From Clostridium puniceum (lineage in GTDB: Bacteria; Bacillota; Clostridia; Clostridiales; Clostridiaceae), in contig NZ_LZZM01000178.1 of the NCBI RefSeq assembly GCF_002006345.1, forward strand, positions 1 to 51,885: DNA of 51,885 bases, read 5' to 3'. The notes beneath the pieces were generated by a model. It saw nothing but the letters and a program-made list of their open reading frames with translations, did no database searches and was not told the origin of the DNA. Both the position numbers and the translations under genes were made by a program. Numbering within the stretch: position 1 is the first letter of the stretch; every line of letters begins with the position of its first letter. Below are positions 1 to 8,326 of the stretch, piece by piece.

Positions 1-409
1 GTGTATTATTAATTTCCATATCTTTTATATATAAATTAACTATTTCTTCATGAATATTTTTAAGTCTTTTAATACTTTTATTTTTACCTTCTAATTTAAA
101 TTCCCAATTATCTATATCAGGACATTTGTCTTTAATAAAATTATATGAAATTAATATAGTTATCATTGTAACAACATCATTACTATAATCAATTACAGAA
201 TGAACATCACCACTATTTACTAAAAATAATTCTTTGCGTCCTATAGAAGAAATTCTTCCGTTTGTAGAAAAAGTAGCACTTCCTTTATATAAGTACGTTA
301 ATTCTAAATCTTTATGCCAATGTTTTAGAACTACTCCAGGATCAGTATGTATTACTATCTTAGCAGGTATTCTTTTGGGAGTTGTAACTATTTCATAGCT
401 GTAATTCAT
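1..409 (-). CDS. AraC-type regulator, N-terminal sensor part (3' end outside window)
   Basis: Reading from the start codon at 409, about 136 codons stay open to the window edge. The protein begins MNYSYEIV and shows a cupin-like sugar-sensing half with HWHKDLELTYLYKG (residues about 30-43) followed by a GDVHSV segment, the typical front half of AraC/XylS-family regulators. The DNA-binding half must lie beyond position 1. The start at 409 is preferred over the in-frame ATG at 418 because the GGAG sits nine bases before 409 but directly abuts 418. It is divergent from malE, so it may control that operon, which is inference. Any cupin-type AraC regulator would fit equally; the family call is fairly sure, the ligand unknown. 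Confidence 0.75.
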   Translation of the reverse strand, partial: MNYSYEIVTTPKRIPAKIVIHTDPGVVLKHWHKDLELTYLYKGSATFSTNGRISSIGRKELFLVNSGDVHSVIDYSNDVVTMITILISYNFIKDKCPDIDNWEFKLEGKNKSIKRLKNIHEEIVNLYIKDMEINNT

Positions 410-589
410 ATAAGGCATCTCCTTTTTTGTATTTCTTAACTGATATTGAAATTAGTTAAAACATATAAATGCAGTTAAATTAGTTTTTTATGGTAACTTA
501 AAAAATTATTATTTGAAATATTAATAAATGACAATAATTTTTAGAATATAATGCTATATTATCAATAAGTATAAGTTTATAATAATTAT

Positions 590-603
590 TGTAAACGGTA
601 TTT
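590..603 (+). promoter_or_regulatory. cre-like catabolite repression site
   Basis: TGTAAACGGTATTT matches the left half of the CcpA-binding consensus (TGWAANCGNTWNCA) well and the right half only partly. Its place upstream of a sugar operon makes CcpA control plausible. Confidence 0.4.
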
Positions 604-631
604 AAAGTAAAAATAGGTTGTACAAATTAAA

Positions 632-643
632 GCAACCGATTGC
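632..643. promoter_or_regulatory. LacI-family operator, copy 1
   Basis: GCAACCGATTGC is a near-perfect palindrome centred on CG, typical for LacI/GalR regulators such as MalR. It is one of three copies in this region. Confidence 0.6.
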
Positions 644-715
644 AAATGTTAAAAAAATACTTTACAGTAAAAAATATTCTATTATTTAATATTATAAGTA
701 AAAAAGCAAAGAAGT

Positions 716-727
716 GCAATCGATTAC
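716..727. promoter_or_regulatory. LacI-family operator, copy 2
   Basis: GCAATCGATTAC is the second copy and differs from a perfect palindrome at one end base. It is 84 bases from copy 1. Confidence 0.55.
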
Positions 728-840
728 TGTAATGTTTCAATTAGAGAAATATAAAATTATTATAATTTAAGAATTATAATCAAATTTTTACAAAATACAT
801 AATTTACATTAATTATAAGTTATTATTTTTTATGGATTAT

Positions 841-852
841 GCAATCGGTTGC
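841..852. promoter_or_regulatory. LacI-family operator, copy 3
   Basis: GCAATCGGTTGC is the third copy and the one nearest malE. It is the reverse complement of copy 1, as expected for a palindromic site. The regulator that would bind is not encoded in the window. Confidence 0.6.
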
Positions 853-962
853 TAAAAGTTTAACTTAAAGTCATTAATATATATACTTAGAATCTTAATA
901 ATTAAGTAAACTTGAAGATAAAAAATAAAAAAATTTAATTAAAAATTAGGGGGAATTAAAAA

Positions 963-2192
963 ATGGTAAAGAAGAAAAAAATATTATCATTAATAATGAC
1001 AACAGCATTACTAATGGGAACGTTAGCAGGTTGTAGTGGGTCAGCAAAAGAAACAGCAGGTGGTGCTTCAGATGATAAAACAATAACAGTTTGGTCACAT
1101 ATGAATGCTCAAGAATTGCCAGAACTTCAGGCATTAGCTGAGAAATGGGGAAAAGATAAAGGTGTTATAGTTAATGTTGTAGATGATAAAGGTCAAATAC
1201 AAGACTATATTCAGGCAGCTAACAGCTCTAAAGGTCCAGATGTAATGATTGGTATAGCTAATGACAATTTAGGTACCTTCCAAAAAGCTGGTTTACTTGC
1301 AGAAGTACCAAATGATGTTATGGATGAAAGCAAATATATGTCTAACGGATTACTTGATGCAGTAACTATAGGCGGTAAGAAATATGCAGTTCCATATGCT
1401 CAAGAAACGGTTTCTTTGTTTATTAATAAGGACAAGGTTGAAGAAGTTCCTAAAACTATGGAAGAACTTGTAACTAAGGCTAAAGAGCCTAATGTTGGAT
1501 TTTCATATAGTGTAAATGCTATTTATTACAATCTAGGATTCCTTACAGGTCAAGGTGGATATATATTTAAAAATAACAATGGAACAACTGATCCAGCAGA
1601 TATAGGACTTGGTAATGAAGGTGCAATAAAAGGATTACAATTCATTAATGATTTAGTTGTTAAAGATAAACTTATTGCAGCAGATATCACTGATGACATA
1701 GCTAAAAATAGATTCATGTCAGGTGAAGCTGCATTCTATATTTCAGGAGCATGGGATACTGGGGCAGCTAAAGAAGCAGGACTTAATTATCAAATTGCAC
1801 CAATGCCAACATTAGGTGGAAAACCTGTTACAACAGCTTTAGGCGTTCAAACAGCATTTGTTAGTGAAAAATCTATAAATAAAGATTTAGCTTGGGAATT
1901 AACAAAATATTTAATGGAAAATATTAATGACATAATTATTGATAAAGGTGGAAGAATTCCAGCAACTAAGGCTGGCGTTGAAAGTGATAAATTTAAATCA
2001 TCTAGGGATATGGTTGCATTTAGCGAACAAGCAAAGGTTGCTAAACCAATGCCTAATATTACAGAAATGCAAGCAGTATGGACACCAGGAGGAAATACTT
2101 TAGTTGCAATGAACACTGGTACATTAGAGCCTAAGGCAGCTGGAGAACAATTAGTGCAACAAATAAAAGAAGGAATAGATCAAATGAAATAA
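963..2192 (+). CDS. malE: Maltodextrin ABC transporter, substrate-binding lipoprotein
   Basis: This extracellular solute-binding protein of family 1 captures malto-oligosaccharides and passes them to the MalF/MalG permease. The 409-residue product begins with a lysine-rich signal peptide ending in LAGC, so Cys24 is the predicted lipid attachment site. The mature part has the family pattern: ITVWSHMN at the start, SKGPDVMIG around residue 90 and the conserved AFYISGAWDT near residue 265. It heads a malE-malF-malG operon downstream of three LacI-type operators and a cre-like site, suggesting induction by maltose-type sugars and glucose repression. The neighbouring GH13 enzyme supports a maltodextrin ligand; another alpha-glucan oligomer is possible. 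Confidence 0.9.
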   Translation: MVKKKKILSLIMTTALLMGTLAGCSGSAKETAGGASDDKTITVWSHMNAQELPELQALAEKWGKDKGVIVNVVDDKGQIQDYIQAANSSKGPDVMIGIANDNLGTFQKAGLLAEVPNDVMDESKYMSNGLLDAVTIGGKKYAVPYAQETVSLFINKDKVEEVPKTMEELVTKAKEPNVGFSYSVNAIYYNLGFLTGQGGYIFKNNNGTTDPADIGLGNEGAIKGLQFINDLVVKDKLIAADITDDIAKNRFMSGEAAFYISGAWDTGAAKEAGLNYQIAPMPTLGGKPVTTALGVQTAFVSEKSINKDLAWELTKYLMENINDIIIDKGGRIPATKAGVESDKFKSSRDMVAFSEQAKVAKPMPNITEMQAVWTPGGNTLVAMNTGTLEPKAAGEQLVQQIKEGIDQMK

Positions 2193-2198
2193 AACTGA

Positions 2199-2216
2199 AA
2201 AGGGAGACTTCCCCTT
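2199..2216 (+). terminator. Short stem-loop after malE
   Basis: AAGGG and CCCTT can pair around a short loop, followed by TATTTTAT. It sits 7 bases after the malE stop and 180 bases before malF. It may be a partial terminator or RNA-processing site giving more malE than malFG transcript, as is common in such operons. Confidence 0.45.
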
Positions 2217-2396
2217 ATTTTATATAAGAGAAAACTAAATTTATAAATAATTATTTATTATAAAATATTATTTACAAATTACATTATAAGATTAATTTGT
2301 ATAGAATGTTTTATTACAAAAGTAAATATAAGTAAATAAAAGAATACAATTAAAAGATATTTAATGTATTCTTTTATACGAAAGAGGGAGGAAATT

Positions 2397-3362
2397 ATGG
2401 AAAATATAGAAAAAATGAAAATAGCAAAATCACAAAAAACGAAAATAAGAAAAAGCAAAAAAAGTATTGCCACAGTTCCTTTTTTATTACCAGCTATGAT
2501 TTCAATATTTGTATTATCATTCCTACCTGTAATTTATACAATATATATTGCATTTACTGATTATACACAATATTCAAAAGGAGTTATTAATTTTGTAGGT
2601 TTTTCAAATTTTGTAGAAGTATTTAAGGGGCCATTTAGCCAAGTATTTTTCCCAGTATTTTTATGGACTTGCGTTTATGCAGTAATAACAACAATTGGAG
2701 GATTTCTTTTAGGACTTTTCATGGCTATATTGGTAAATAATGAAAATATAAAAGAAAGAGGTATATATAAGGCAATTTTAGTTATTCCATGGGCACTACC
2801 AGGTGTTGTTGCAGTACTTTCATTTCAAGGTTTGTTTAATGGAAGTTATGGTGCAATTAATAATTTACTTATTAGTATTAAGTTTATATCAACACCAATT
2901 CCTTGGTTAACAAATCCTTTATATTCTCAAATAGTAGTAAGTGCAGTTACTGTATGGTTAGGATTTCCATATATGATGAATGTTTCTTTGGGAGCGTTGC
3001 AAGCAATACCTAAAAGCTATTATGAAGCAGCAGATGTTGATGGAGCAAATAAATTTACTCAGTTTTGGAAAATAACATTGCCTTCTATTGCACAAACTGC
3101 ATATCCTTTAGTAATTTCAAGTTTTGCATTTAATTTTAATAATTTTGGGACCGCATTTTTAATAACCAACGGAGCACCTGCTAGGGCTGGATCACAATTT
3201 GCAGGTTACACTGATATATTAGCATCGGTTAATTATAGATTGTCAATGACATTTGGAAGATATGAAATAGCTTCTACTATAAGTATTATAATATTTATAC
3301 TATTAGGTACAATTTCATTTATACAAATGAAAGCATCAGGACAATTTGAGGAGGTTAATTAA
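2397..3362 (+). CDS. malF: Maltodextrin ABC transporter permease MalF
   Basis: The 321-residue inner-membrane permease has a basic N-terminus and about six membrane segments. The EAA loop that docks the ATPase is visible as YYEAADVDGANKFTQFWK (around residue 215). The start at 2397 is chosen because AGGGAGG lies just upstream; an in-frame ATG eleven codons earlier has no ribosome site. MalF pairs with MalG to form the channel for MalE-delivered malto-oligosaccharides. It follows malE by 204 bases and is separated from malG by one base. The ATPase (MsmK/MalK type) is not in the window. Confidence 0.9.
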   Translation: MENIEKMKIAKSQKTKIRKSKKSIATVPFLLPAMISIFVLSFLPVIYTIYIAFTDYTQYSKGVINFVGFSNFVEVFKGPFSQVFFPVFLWTCVYAVITTIGGFLLGLFMAILVNNENIKERGIYKAILVIPWALPGVVAVLSFQGLFNGSYGAINNLLISIKFISTPIPWLTNPLYSQIVVSAVTVWLGFPYMMNVSLGALQAIPKSYYEAADVDGANKFTQFWKITLPSIAQTAYPLVISSFAFNFNNFGTAFLITNGAPARAGSQFAGYTDILASVNYRLSMTFGRYEIASTISIIIFILLGTISFIQMKASGQFEEVN

Positions 3363-3363
3363 T

Positions 3364-4236
3364 ATGGCATCAAATGAAAATGTTGAAGTATTAAAATATA
3401 AAAAGAAAATAAAACCATCTGCAAGAAGAACTGCATGGGCTTCAAGAGTGGTGATTTGGATTATGTGTATAATAGTAATTATACCAATTCTTGCAGTTGT
3501 TTCAGCATCAATGGCTAAAGGTAATGCATTTACTCAAACATCTATTTTCCCTAAAACTTTTACGTTAGAAAATTATGTGAAAGTTCTGACCAAAACTAAA
3601 TTTCTAGTATGGATTAAAAATTCAGTATTACTTTGCATAAGTGTTGCTATGATACAGTTAATGTTAACAATGCCAGCAGCATTTGCTTTTTCTAAACTAA
3701 AGTTTAAGGGAAGAAGATATGGGCTTATGTCACTTTTAATTTTACAAATGTTCCCAACAACCATGGCCTTGCCAGCAATATTAGGAGTTGCATATAAATT
3801 TAATATGATGGATAACTTATGGGCATTAACAATACTTTTAGCAGGTGGAAGTGCATATAATATTTGGCTTATGAAAGGATATATGGATAGTATTCCTAAG
3901 GAATTAACTGAATCAGCGTATATAGATGGCGCGTCAACTTTTCAAGCATTTGCTAAAATAATACTTCCATTAATAAAAAATATGATGATAGTAATATTTA
4001 TCTTTTCTTTTGTGGGAACATATAGTGAATTTTACTTTACATCAGCACTTATAAAAGGCGCAGATAGTCAAACAGTGGCAACAGGGATGAGAGTATTTAT
4101 TTTAAATCAATATGCAGCAAATTGGACTCAATTCGCAGCAGCTGCAATAATGGCATCAATACCAGTTGTTTTTATATTTGTTCTTTCACAAAAATTCTTT
4201 GCACAAGGATTGACAGCAGGATCAGTAAAAGGTTAA
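3364..4236 (+). CDS. malG: Maltodextrin ABC transporter permease MalG
   Basis: The 290-residue second permease subunit has about six membrane segments and the EAA loop ELTESAYIDGASTFQAF (around residue 183). Translation starts at ATG 3364, directly after AGGAGG (3349-3354), which lies inside the end of malF. The stop of malF and this start are one base apart, so the two genes are probably translationally coupled. The usual family C-terminus (FFAQGLTAGSVKG) is present, so the protein is complete. Confidence 0.9.
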   Translation: MASNENVEVLKYKKKIKPSARRTAWASRVVIWIMCIIVIIPILAVVSASMAKGNAFTQTSIFPKTFTLENYVKVLTKTKFLVWIKNSVLLCISVAMIQLMLTMPAAFAFSKLKFKGRRYGLMSLLILQMFPTTMALPAILGVAYKFNMMDNLWALTILLAGGSAYNIWLMKGYMDSIPKELTESAYIDGASTFQAFAKIILPLIKNMMIVIFIFSFVGTYSEFYFTSALIKGADSQTVATGMRVFILNQYAANWTQFAAAAIMASIPVVFIFVLSQKFFAQGLTAGSVKG

Positions 4237-4338
4237 AGAAAGATTGTGCAGAGTTAATGATTATAGTTATAGATTACATTAAGGCATATTAAAAAATAAC
4301 AAGTTAGTATGCTGATGTATTTTAAATTATAATATTCT

Positions 4339-4382
4339 AGCTTGTTTATCTAGTATCCTACTATAAGATAAACATAGCTTTT
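4339..4382 (+). terminator. Terminator-like hairpin after malG
   Basis: AGCTTGTTTATCT (4339-4351) pairs with AGATAAACATAGCT (4366-4379) with a one-base bulge and a 14-base loop. A short T run follows. It likely ends the malEFG transcript, perhaps incompletely because the T run is only four bases. Confidence 0.6.
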
Positions 4383-4500
4383 GATTTGATACAAGATAGA
4401 TATTGTATTGTTAGGTTGTTATTTGTTTCTATATCTAATTTTAAATATGTATTTGTTTTATTTATATGATATTTTATGATCAGATTTTAAATTAGCAATG

Positions 4501-4525
4501 GTTTATAAACTATTGGTTTATAAAC
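4501..4525. repeat. Twin GTTTATAAAC palindromes
   Basis: Two copies of GTTTATAAAC start at 4501 and 4516, each itself a perfect palindrome, with centres 15 bases apart. They lie 64 bases before the GH13 gene and could bind a dimeric regulator. No family is recognised. Confidence 0.5.
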
Positions 4526-4588
4526 AAATTTTGAATATAAACAACCTATAATTTTAAAGGACTATATAAGAGGAGGTAGCAGAGCCTT

Positions 4589-6340
4589 ATGAAATTTGAA
4601 GCAGTGTATCACAGAACTTCAGATAATTTTTGTTATCCAATTAACAGCGACGATTTAATTGTAAATTTAAAAACAGGTTATGATGTAAAAAAGGTTTTTA
4701 TAAATTATGGAGATCCATTTATGACTGGAATTTTAGGTGAAAATGAAAGATGGGAAGGAAAAAGAGAAGAGATTGTGTATAAAAAGAAGTTACAACATCA
4801 AATATGGTGGACTACAACCTTAAAGCCAGAATTTAAAAGATGCAGGTATTATTTTGAATTAGTTAGTGACAAGGAAATCTGGTATTATTTTGAGGATGGT
4901 TTTTTAAATGAAAATCAAATACATATGGAAGGAAGAATGCTACAATGCTTTACATTTCCTTGGATGAACAGTGCAGATATTAATACTACACCTGATTGGG
5001 TAAATAGTATGGTTTGGTATCAAATATTTCCAGAGAGATTTTGTAATGGAGATTCTTCTATTAGTCCCAAAGGTGTAAAGCCTTGGTGTAAAGGCAATGT
5101 TACTAATGAAGATTTTTATGGAGGAGATTTGCAAGGTATTATAAATAAATTGGATTATTTGGAATTGATGGGTATTACAGGCATATATTTGACACCAATA
5201 TTTGAAGCAGCATCAACACATAAATATGATACAACTAATTATTTGAAAATAGACCCTAATTTTGGGGATGAAAAAATATTTAGAAACCTTATAGATAAAG
5301 CACATGAAAAAGGAATTAGGATTATGCTAGATGGCGTATTTAATCATAGTGGAGCTAAATTTGAACCATGGTTAGATGTATTAAAAAGAGGACCAGATTC
5401 AAAATATTTTGAATGGTTTATGGTAAATGAATGGCCTTTTGATGAAAATAGTAAAGATACTGAGGAAGGAAAATTTTATTCTTTTGCGTTTGCTACAAAT
5501 ATGCCCAAACTAAATACAAACAATAAAGAAGTAATTAATTATTTTATAAATGTATGTAAATATTGGATAAAAAATTATGATATTGATGGTCTTAGACTGG
5601 ATGTTGCAAATGAAATTTCACATAAATTTTGTAAGACATTAAGAGAAAAAGTGAAAGCAATAAAGCCTGACTTTTATATTTTAGGAGAAATATGGCATGA
5701 TTCTATTTCTTGGCTTAAAGGCGATGAACTTGATGCTGTCATGAATTATCCACTAACAAGCACTATTGCAGATTTTTGGATTGATAAAAGTTTAAATAAG
5801 GAAGATTTTGAGTGTGCAATTAATAGATGTTATACAATGTATATGCAGCAAAATAATAATGTGTTATTTAATTTGTTAGATTCTCATGATACAGAAAGAT
5901 TAATCTCAAGAGTAGAAAATATAAATATTTTTTATCAACAGTTAGCGGTATTGTTCACAATGCCAGGAAGTCCATGTATATATTATGGAACAGAAATTGT
6001 CCTTGAAGGTAAGCATGATCCAGATTGTAGGAGATGCATGCCTTGGGATGAAATTGAAAATGGAAAATATGATAATAAAATAAATATTATAAAGAAATTA
6101 ATTAAATTAAGAAAAAAGGAGCAACTTTTCAGAAGCTGTAATTTTCATTTTCCAAACACTGTTAAGAATGAGAGAGTCGTAGAATATATAAAACTAGATG
6201 AATGGGGCAATAAGTTAGAAGTTTTACTTAATTGTTCAGATGGGATTATTTCTGTAGAGGATGTTGGAGAAATTTTGTTTAGTCACTTATATTCTCATAG
6301 TAGATTACTTAGAAATGGCATATTAATAAGAAAAGTATAA
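4589..6340 (+). CDS. Neopullulanase / cyclomaltodextrinase-type GH13 enzyme
   Basis: This intracellular GH13 enzyme hydrolyses alpha-1,4 (and often alpha-1,6) bonds in maltodextrins, cyclodextrins or pullulan fragments. The 583-residue length fits the GH13_20 group. An N-terminal beta-domain (CBM34-like, residues 1-125) precedes the barrel. Visible motifs are region I DGVFNHSG (residue 248), region V MPKLNT (305), which is diagnostic of the neopullulanase group, region II GLRLDVANE with nucleophile Asp338, region III LGEIWHD with acid/base Glu367, and region IV DSHDTER with Asp434. No signal peptide is seen, so it acts on sugars imported by MalEFG. AGGAGG lies 12 bases before the start. The exact substrate preference cannot be read from sequence. 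Confidence 0.88.
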   Translation: MKFEAVYHRTSDNFCYPINSDDLIVNLKTGYDVKKVFINYGDPFMTGILGENERWEGKREEIVYKKKLQHQIWWTTTLKPEFKRCRYYFELVSDKEIWYYFEDGFLNENQIHMEGRMLQCFTFPWMNSADINTTPDWVNSMVWYQIFPERFCNGDSSISPKGVKPWCKGNVTNEDFYGGDLQGIINKLDYLELMGITGIYLTPIFEAASTHKYDTTNYLKIDPNFGDEKIFRNLIDKAHEKGIRIMLDGVFNHSGAKFEPWLDVLKRGPDSKYFEWFMVNEWPFDENSKDTEEGKFYSFAFATNMPKLNTNNKEVINYFINVCKYWIKNYDIDGLRLDVANEISHKFCKTLREKVKAIKPDFYILGEIWHDSISWLKGDELDAVMNYPLTSTIADFWIDKSLNKEDFECAINRCYTMYMQQNNNVLFNLLDSHDTERLISRVENINIFYQQLAVLFTMPGSPCIYYGTEIVLEGKHDPDCRRCMPWDEIENGKYDNKINIIKKLIKLRKKEQLFRSCNFHFPNTVKNERVVEYIKLDEWGNKLEVLLNCSDGIISVEDVGEILFSHLYSHSRLLRNGILIRKV

Positions 6341-6412
6341 TAAGCATGAGATTATACTACTTATGGAATCAAAATTAAGCATACCAAAATTTAAGAAAGT
6401 TGAATTAATATT

Positions 6413-7132
6413 ATGTACACTAATTATATTTTTGACCTTTATGGAACATTAGTAGATATTAATACTAATGAAAATTCTAAATCACTTTGGGAGAAGCTTG
6501 CTTTGTTTTATTCTTTTAATGGCGCTTATTATAATGAAAAAGGGTTAAAAGCTGCTTATAAGAGGAAAGTAAAAGAAACTCTATCGTCTATTGTGGGTAC
6601 TGATTATCCGGATTTTCCAATAGAAAACATATTTAAATTACTATTTGAAGATAAAGATGTACATGTTTCTGAAAATACTATTAAAGCAACAACTCAAATG
6701 TTTAGAATTCTATCTATCAAATATTTAAAACTTTATGATGGAGTTTTAGAATTACTAGATTTACTAAAAGAAAAGAAGAAAAAAATTTACTTATTATCAA
6801 ATGCACAAAGAATTTTTACATTATATGAAATGAAAACTTTGAAAATATATGAATATTTTGACGGGATTTATTTTTCTTCTGATCATTATGTATGTAAACC
6901 GGATAATATGTTTTATAATAAATTATTAAAGGAATTTAGTTTAGATACAAAAAATACAATAATGATAGGCAATGATTTTATTGCTGATATTGAAGGGGCT
7001 AGTTATGCTGGCCTAGATTCATTATATATTAATTCAAATCTATCATCTGAAATAACGAAAATTCTTAAAAGTAAATATAATATAATGGATGGAGATGTAA
7101 ATAAAATAGCCGAATTAATCATATCTAAATAA
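6413..7132 (+). CDS. HAD-family phosphatase (YjjG-like)
   Basis: The 239-residue haloacid dehalogenase-type hydrolase has all four HAD motifs: I FDLYGTLVD (residues 8-16, nucleophile Asp9), II LLSNAQ (about 136), III lysine in CKPDN (about 163) and IV MIGNDFIADIEGA (about 183). The DLYGT form is typical of YjjG-like phosphatases rather than beta-phosphoglucomutase. The helical cap lies between motifs I and II. It follows the GH13 gene by 72 bases and may be co-transcribed; a role in removing a sugar phosphate is inference. The ribosome site is weak (AAGAAAG). Confidence 0.75.
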   Translation: MYTNYIFDLYGTLVDINTNENSKSLWEKLALFYSFNGAYYNEKGLKAAYKRKVKETLSSIVGTDYPDFPIENIFKLLFEDKDVHVSENTIKATTQMFRILSIKYLKLYDGVLELLDLLKEKKKKIYLLSNAQRIFTLYEMKTLKIYEYFDGIYFSSDHYVCKPDNMFYNKLLKEFSLDTKNTIMIGNDFIADIEGASYAGLDSLYINSNLSSEITKILKSKYNIMDGDVNKIAELIISK

Positions 7133-7267
7133 ATTTAAAATAATTTGCATGTAAGTAATTTTATTCTTGGTTGATTATTTTGCTTATGCATATGTTAAAT
7201 AAGTAATTTCTATTAAAATCATTTATATTAATGTAATTTGGCTGAGACTCAAAATTTAATAATATAT

Positions 7268-7326
7268 AAAATTAATCAATTAGGAAGAAGATAATACAAT
7301 TATCCTCTTCCTAATTGATTAATTTT
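7268..7326. terminator. Long bidirectional terminator between convergent genes
   Basis: A 28-base arm (7268-7295) pairs with 7299-7326 with one mismatch around a three-base ACA loop, flanked by A runs on the left and T runs on the right. It serves the HAD gene on the plus strand and the EIIA gene on the minus strand. The EIIA stop codon (7325-7327) falls inside the hairpin. Confidence 0.9.
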
Positions 7327-7813
7327 AAAATTTGCATATAATAACTTCATTTTCACCAGCAGTTACATTTTTATCTGTTGATATAATTAATTCAGAAACA
7401 ATATCTGGATTAGTAACTAGAACTGGAGTAATAAGTGAAAAGCCTTTTTCTAAAATTAAAGCTTTATCTATTTCAATAATAGGAGTTCCTGCTTTTACAA
7501 TATTACCTTCTGGAACAAGCTGTTTAAAGCCTTCACCATTTAGTGAAACCGTATCTATTCCTATATGAACTAATAGTTCAATTCCATTATCAAGGGTTAG
7601 AGCAAAGGCATGTTTTGTTTTGAAAACTAATGTTAAGGTTCCATCAGCTGGTGCAACTATTGTTTCACCAGTTAAATCAATAGCAACACCATCACCAGCC
7701 ATTTTTTGAGCGAAAACTGGATCTGGAACCATTGATAGATCAATTACTGTGCCAGTAACTGGGGCAACAATTTTTAAATCATTTTTTTGTTTTGTATTAA
7801 AAAATTTAAACAT
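7325..7813 (-). CDS. crr: PTS glucose-type EIIA component, stand-alone
   Basis: The 162-residue single-domain EIIA of the glucose family carries phosphate from HPr to a sugar-specific EIIB/EIIC protein. The active His83 is in LLVHIGIDTV and the second conserved His68 in KTKHAFA; GDGVAI and APADG are also family hallmarks. It is cytoplasmic. A clear AGGAGG lies 6 bases before the start. There is no EIIBC gene next to it, so it must serve PTS permeases that lack their own EIIA, as known for single EIIA-Glc proteins. Whether it also regulates sugar uptake, as in enteric bacteria, is unknown in clostridia. Confidence 0.92.
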   Translation of the reverse strand: MFKFFNTKQKNDLKIVAPVTGTVIDLSMVPDPVFAQKMAGDGVAIDLTGETIVAPADGTLTLVFKTKHAFALTLDNGIELLVHIGIDTVSLNGEGFKQLVPEGNIVKAGTPIIEIDKALILEKGFSLITPVLVTNPDIVSELIISTDKNVTAGENEVIICKF

Positions 7814-8326
7814 ATATACCTCCTAAATTCTTAGTAAGTGTATTATATTATTTATAGAATTTAGAGTCAATAAAAACATGGAATTGATTCCGTATTTATT
7901 AAATATATAAACTGTGACCAATTGGATATATTAAAATCATGTACAGTAATTGAGTATATGTAGTGTAGTACTAAAATATATATCTAAACTTTATTTTAAT
8001 ATATATTTTGCATTAAATTAAAAATGCTAATTGCTAGATATAAAAAGTATTATTACGATATAAGTTTAGAAGTAATTTTTACATCTAGTTTTTTATTTAG
8101 TAAAATTAAGATTTTTTATTGAGTTATTTAATGAATAATATTATATGCTTAGTAAAATAATAAAGATAAAGAATTTCTAAGCCATATTATGAAGTTTAGA
8201 TATTTGCAATTTGAAAATCTAATAGTTATAATTATTAAACAAAATGTATTATAAAAGAATTGAATTATACTATTAAGTTATATATATTTATAATATGAAG
8301 GTATTTAATAATAGAGGTGATTAAGA
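7814..8326. other. Gene-free spacer between divergent crr and phosphoesterase gene
   Basis: This 513-base AT-rich stretch should contain promoters for both flanking genes. I see no long hairpin, operator palindrome or coding frame in it. The Shine-Dalgarno AGAGGTG before 8327 is the only clear signal. Confidence 0.6.

Larger units (their letters stand above)
410..962. promoter_or_regulatory. Divergent control region between AraC gene and malE
   Basis: This 550-base gene-free stretch is extremely AT-rich and carries a cre-like site and three LacI-family palindromes, listed separately. A strong Shine-Dalgarno (AGGGGG, 948-953) precedes malE. The third palindrome lies about 110 bases before the malE start, where it could overlap a promoter, but no convincing -35/-10 pair stands out. 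Nothing else resembling a gene is seen. Confidence 0.7.
4237..4588 (+). other. Gene-free spacer between malG and the GH13 gene
   Basis: This holds a terminator-like hairpin (4339-4382) and a pair of 10-base palindromes (4501-4525), both listed separately. The Shine-Dalgarno AGGAGG at 4571-4576 belongs to the next gene. No coding potential is seen. Confidence 0.7.

Noticed and set aside
1847..2116. Minus-strand frame of 89 codons inside malE
   Set aside because: It is a shadow of the clear malE reading frame with no ribosome site.
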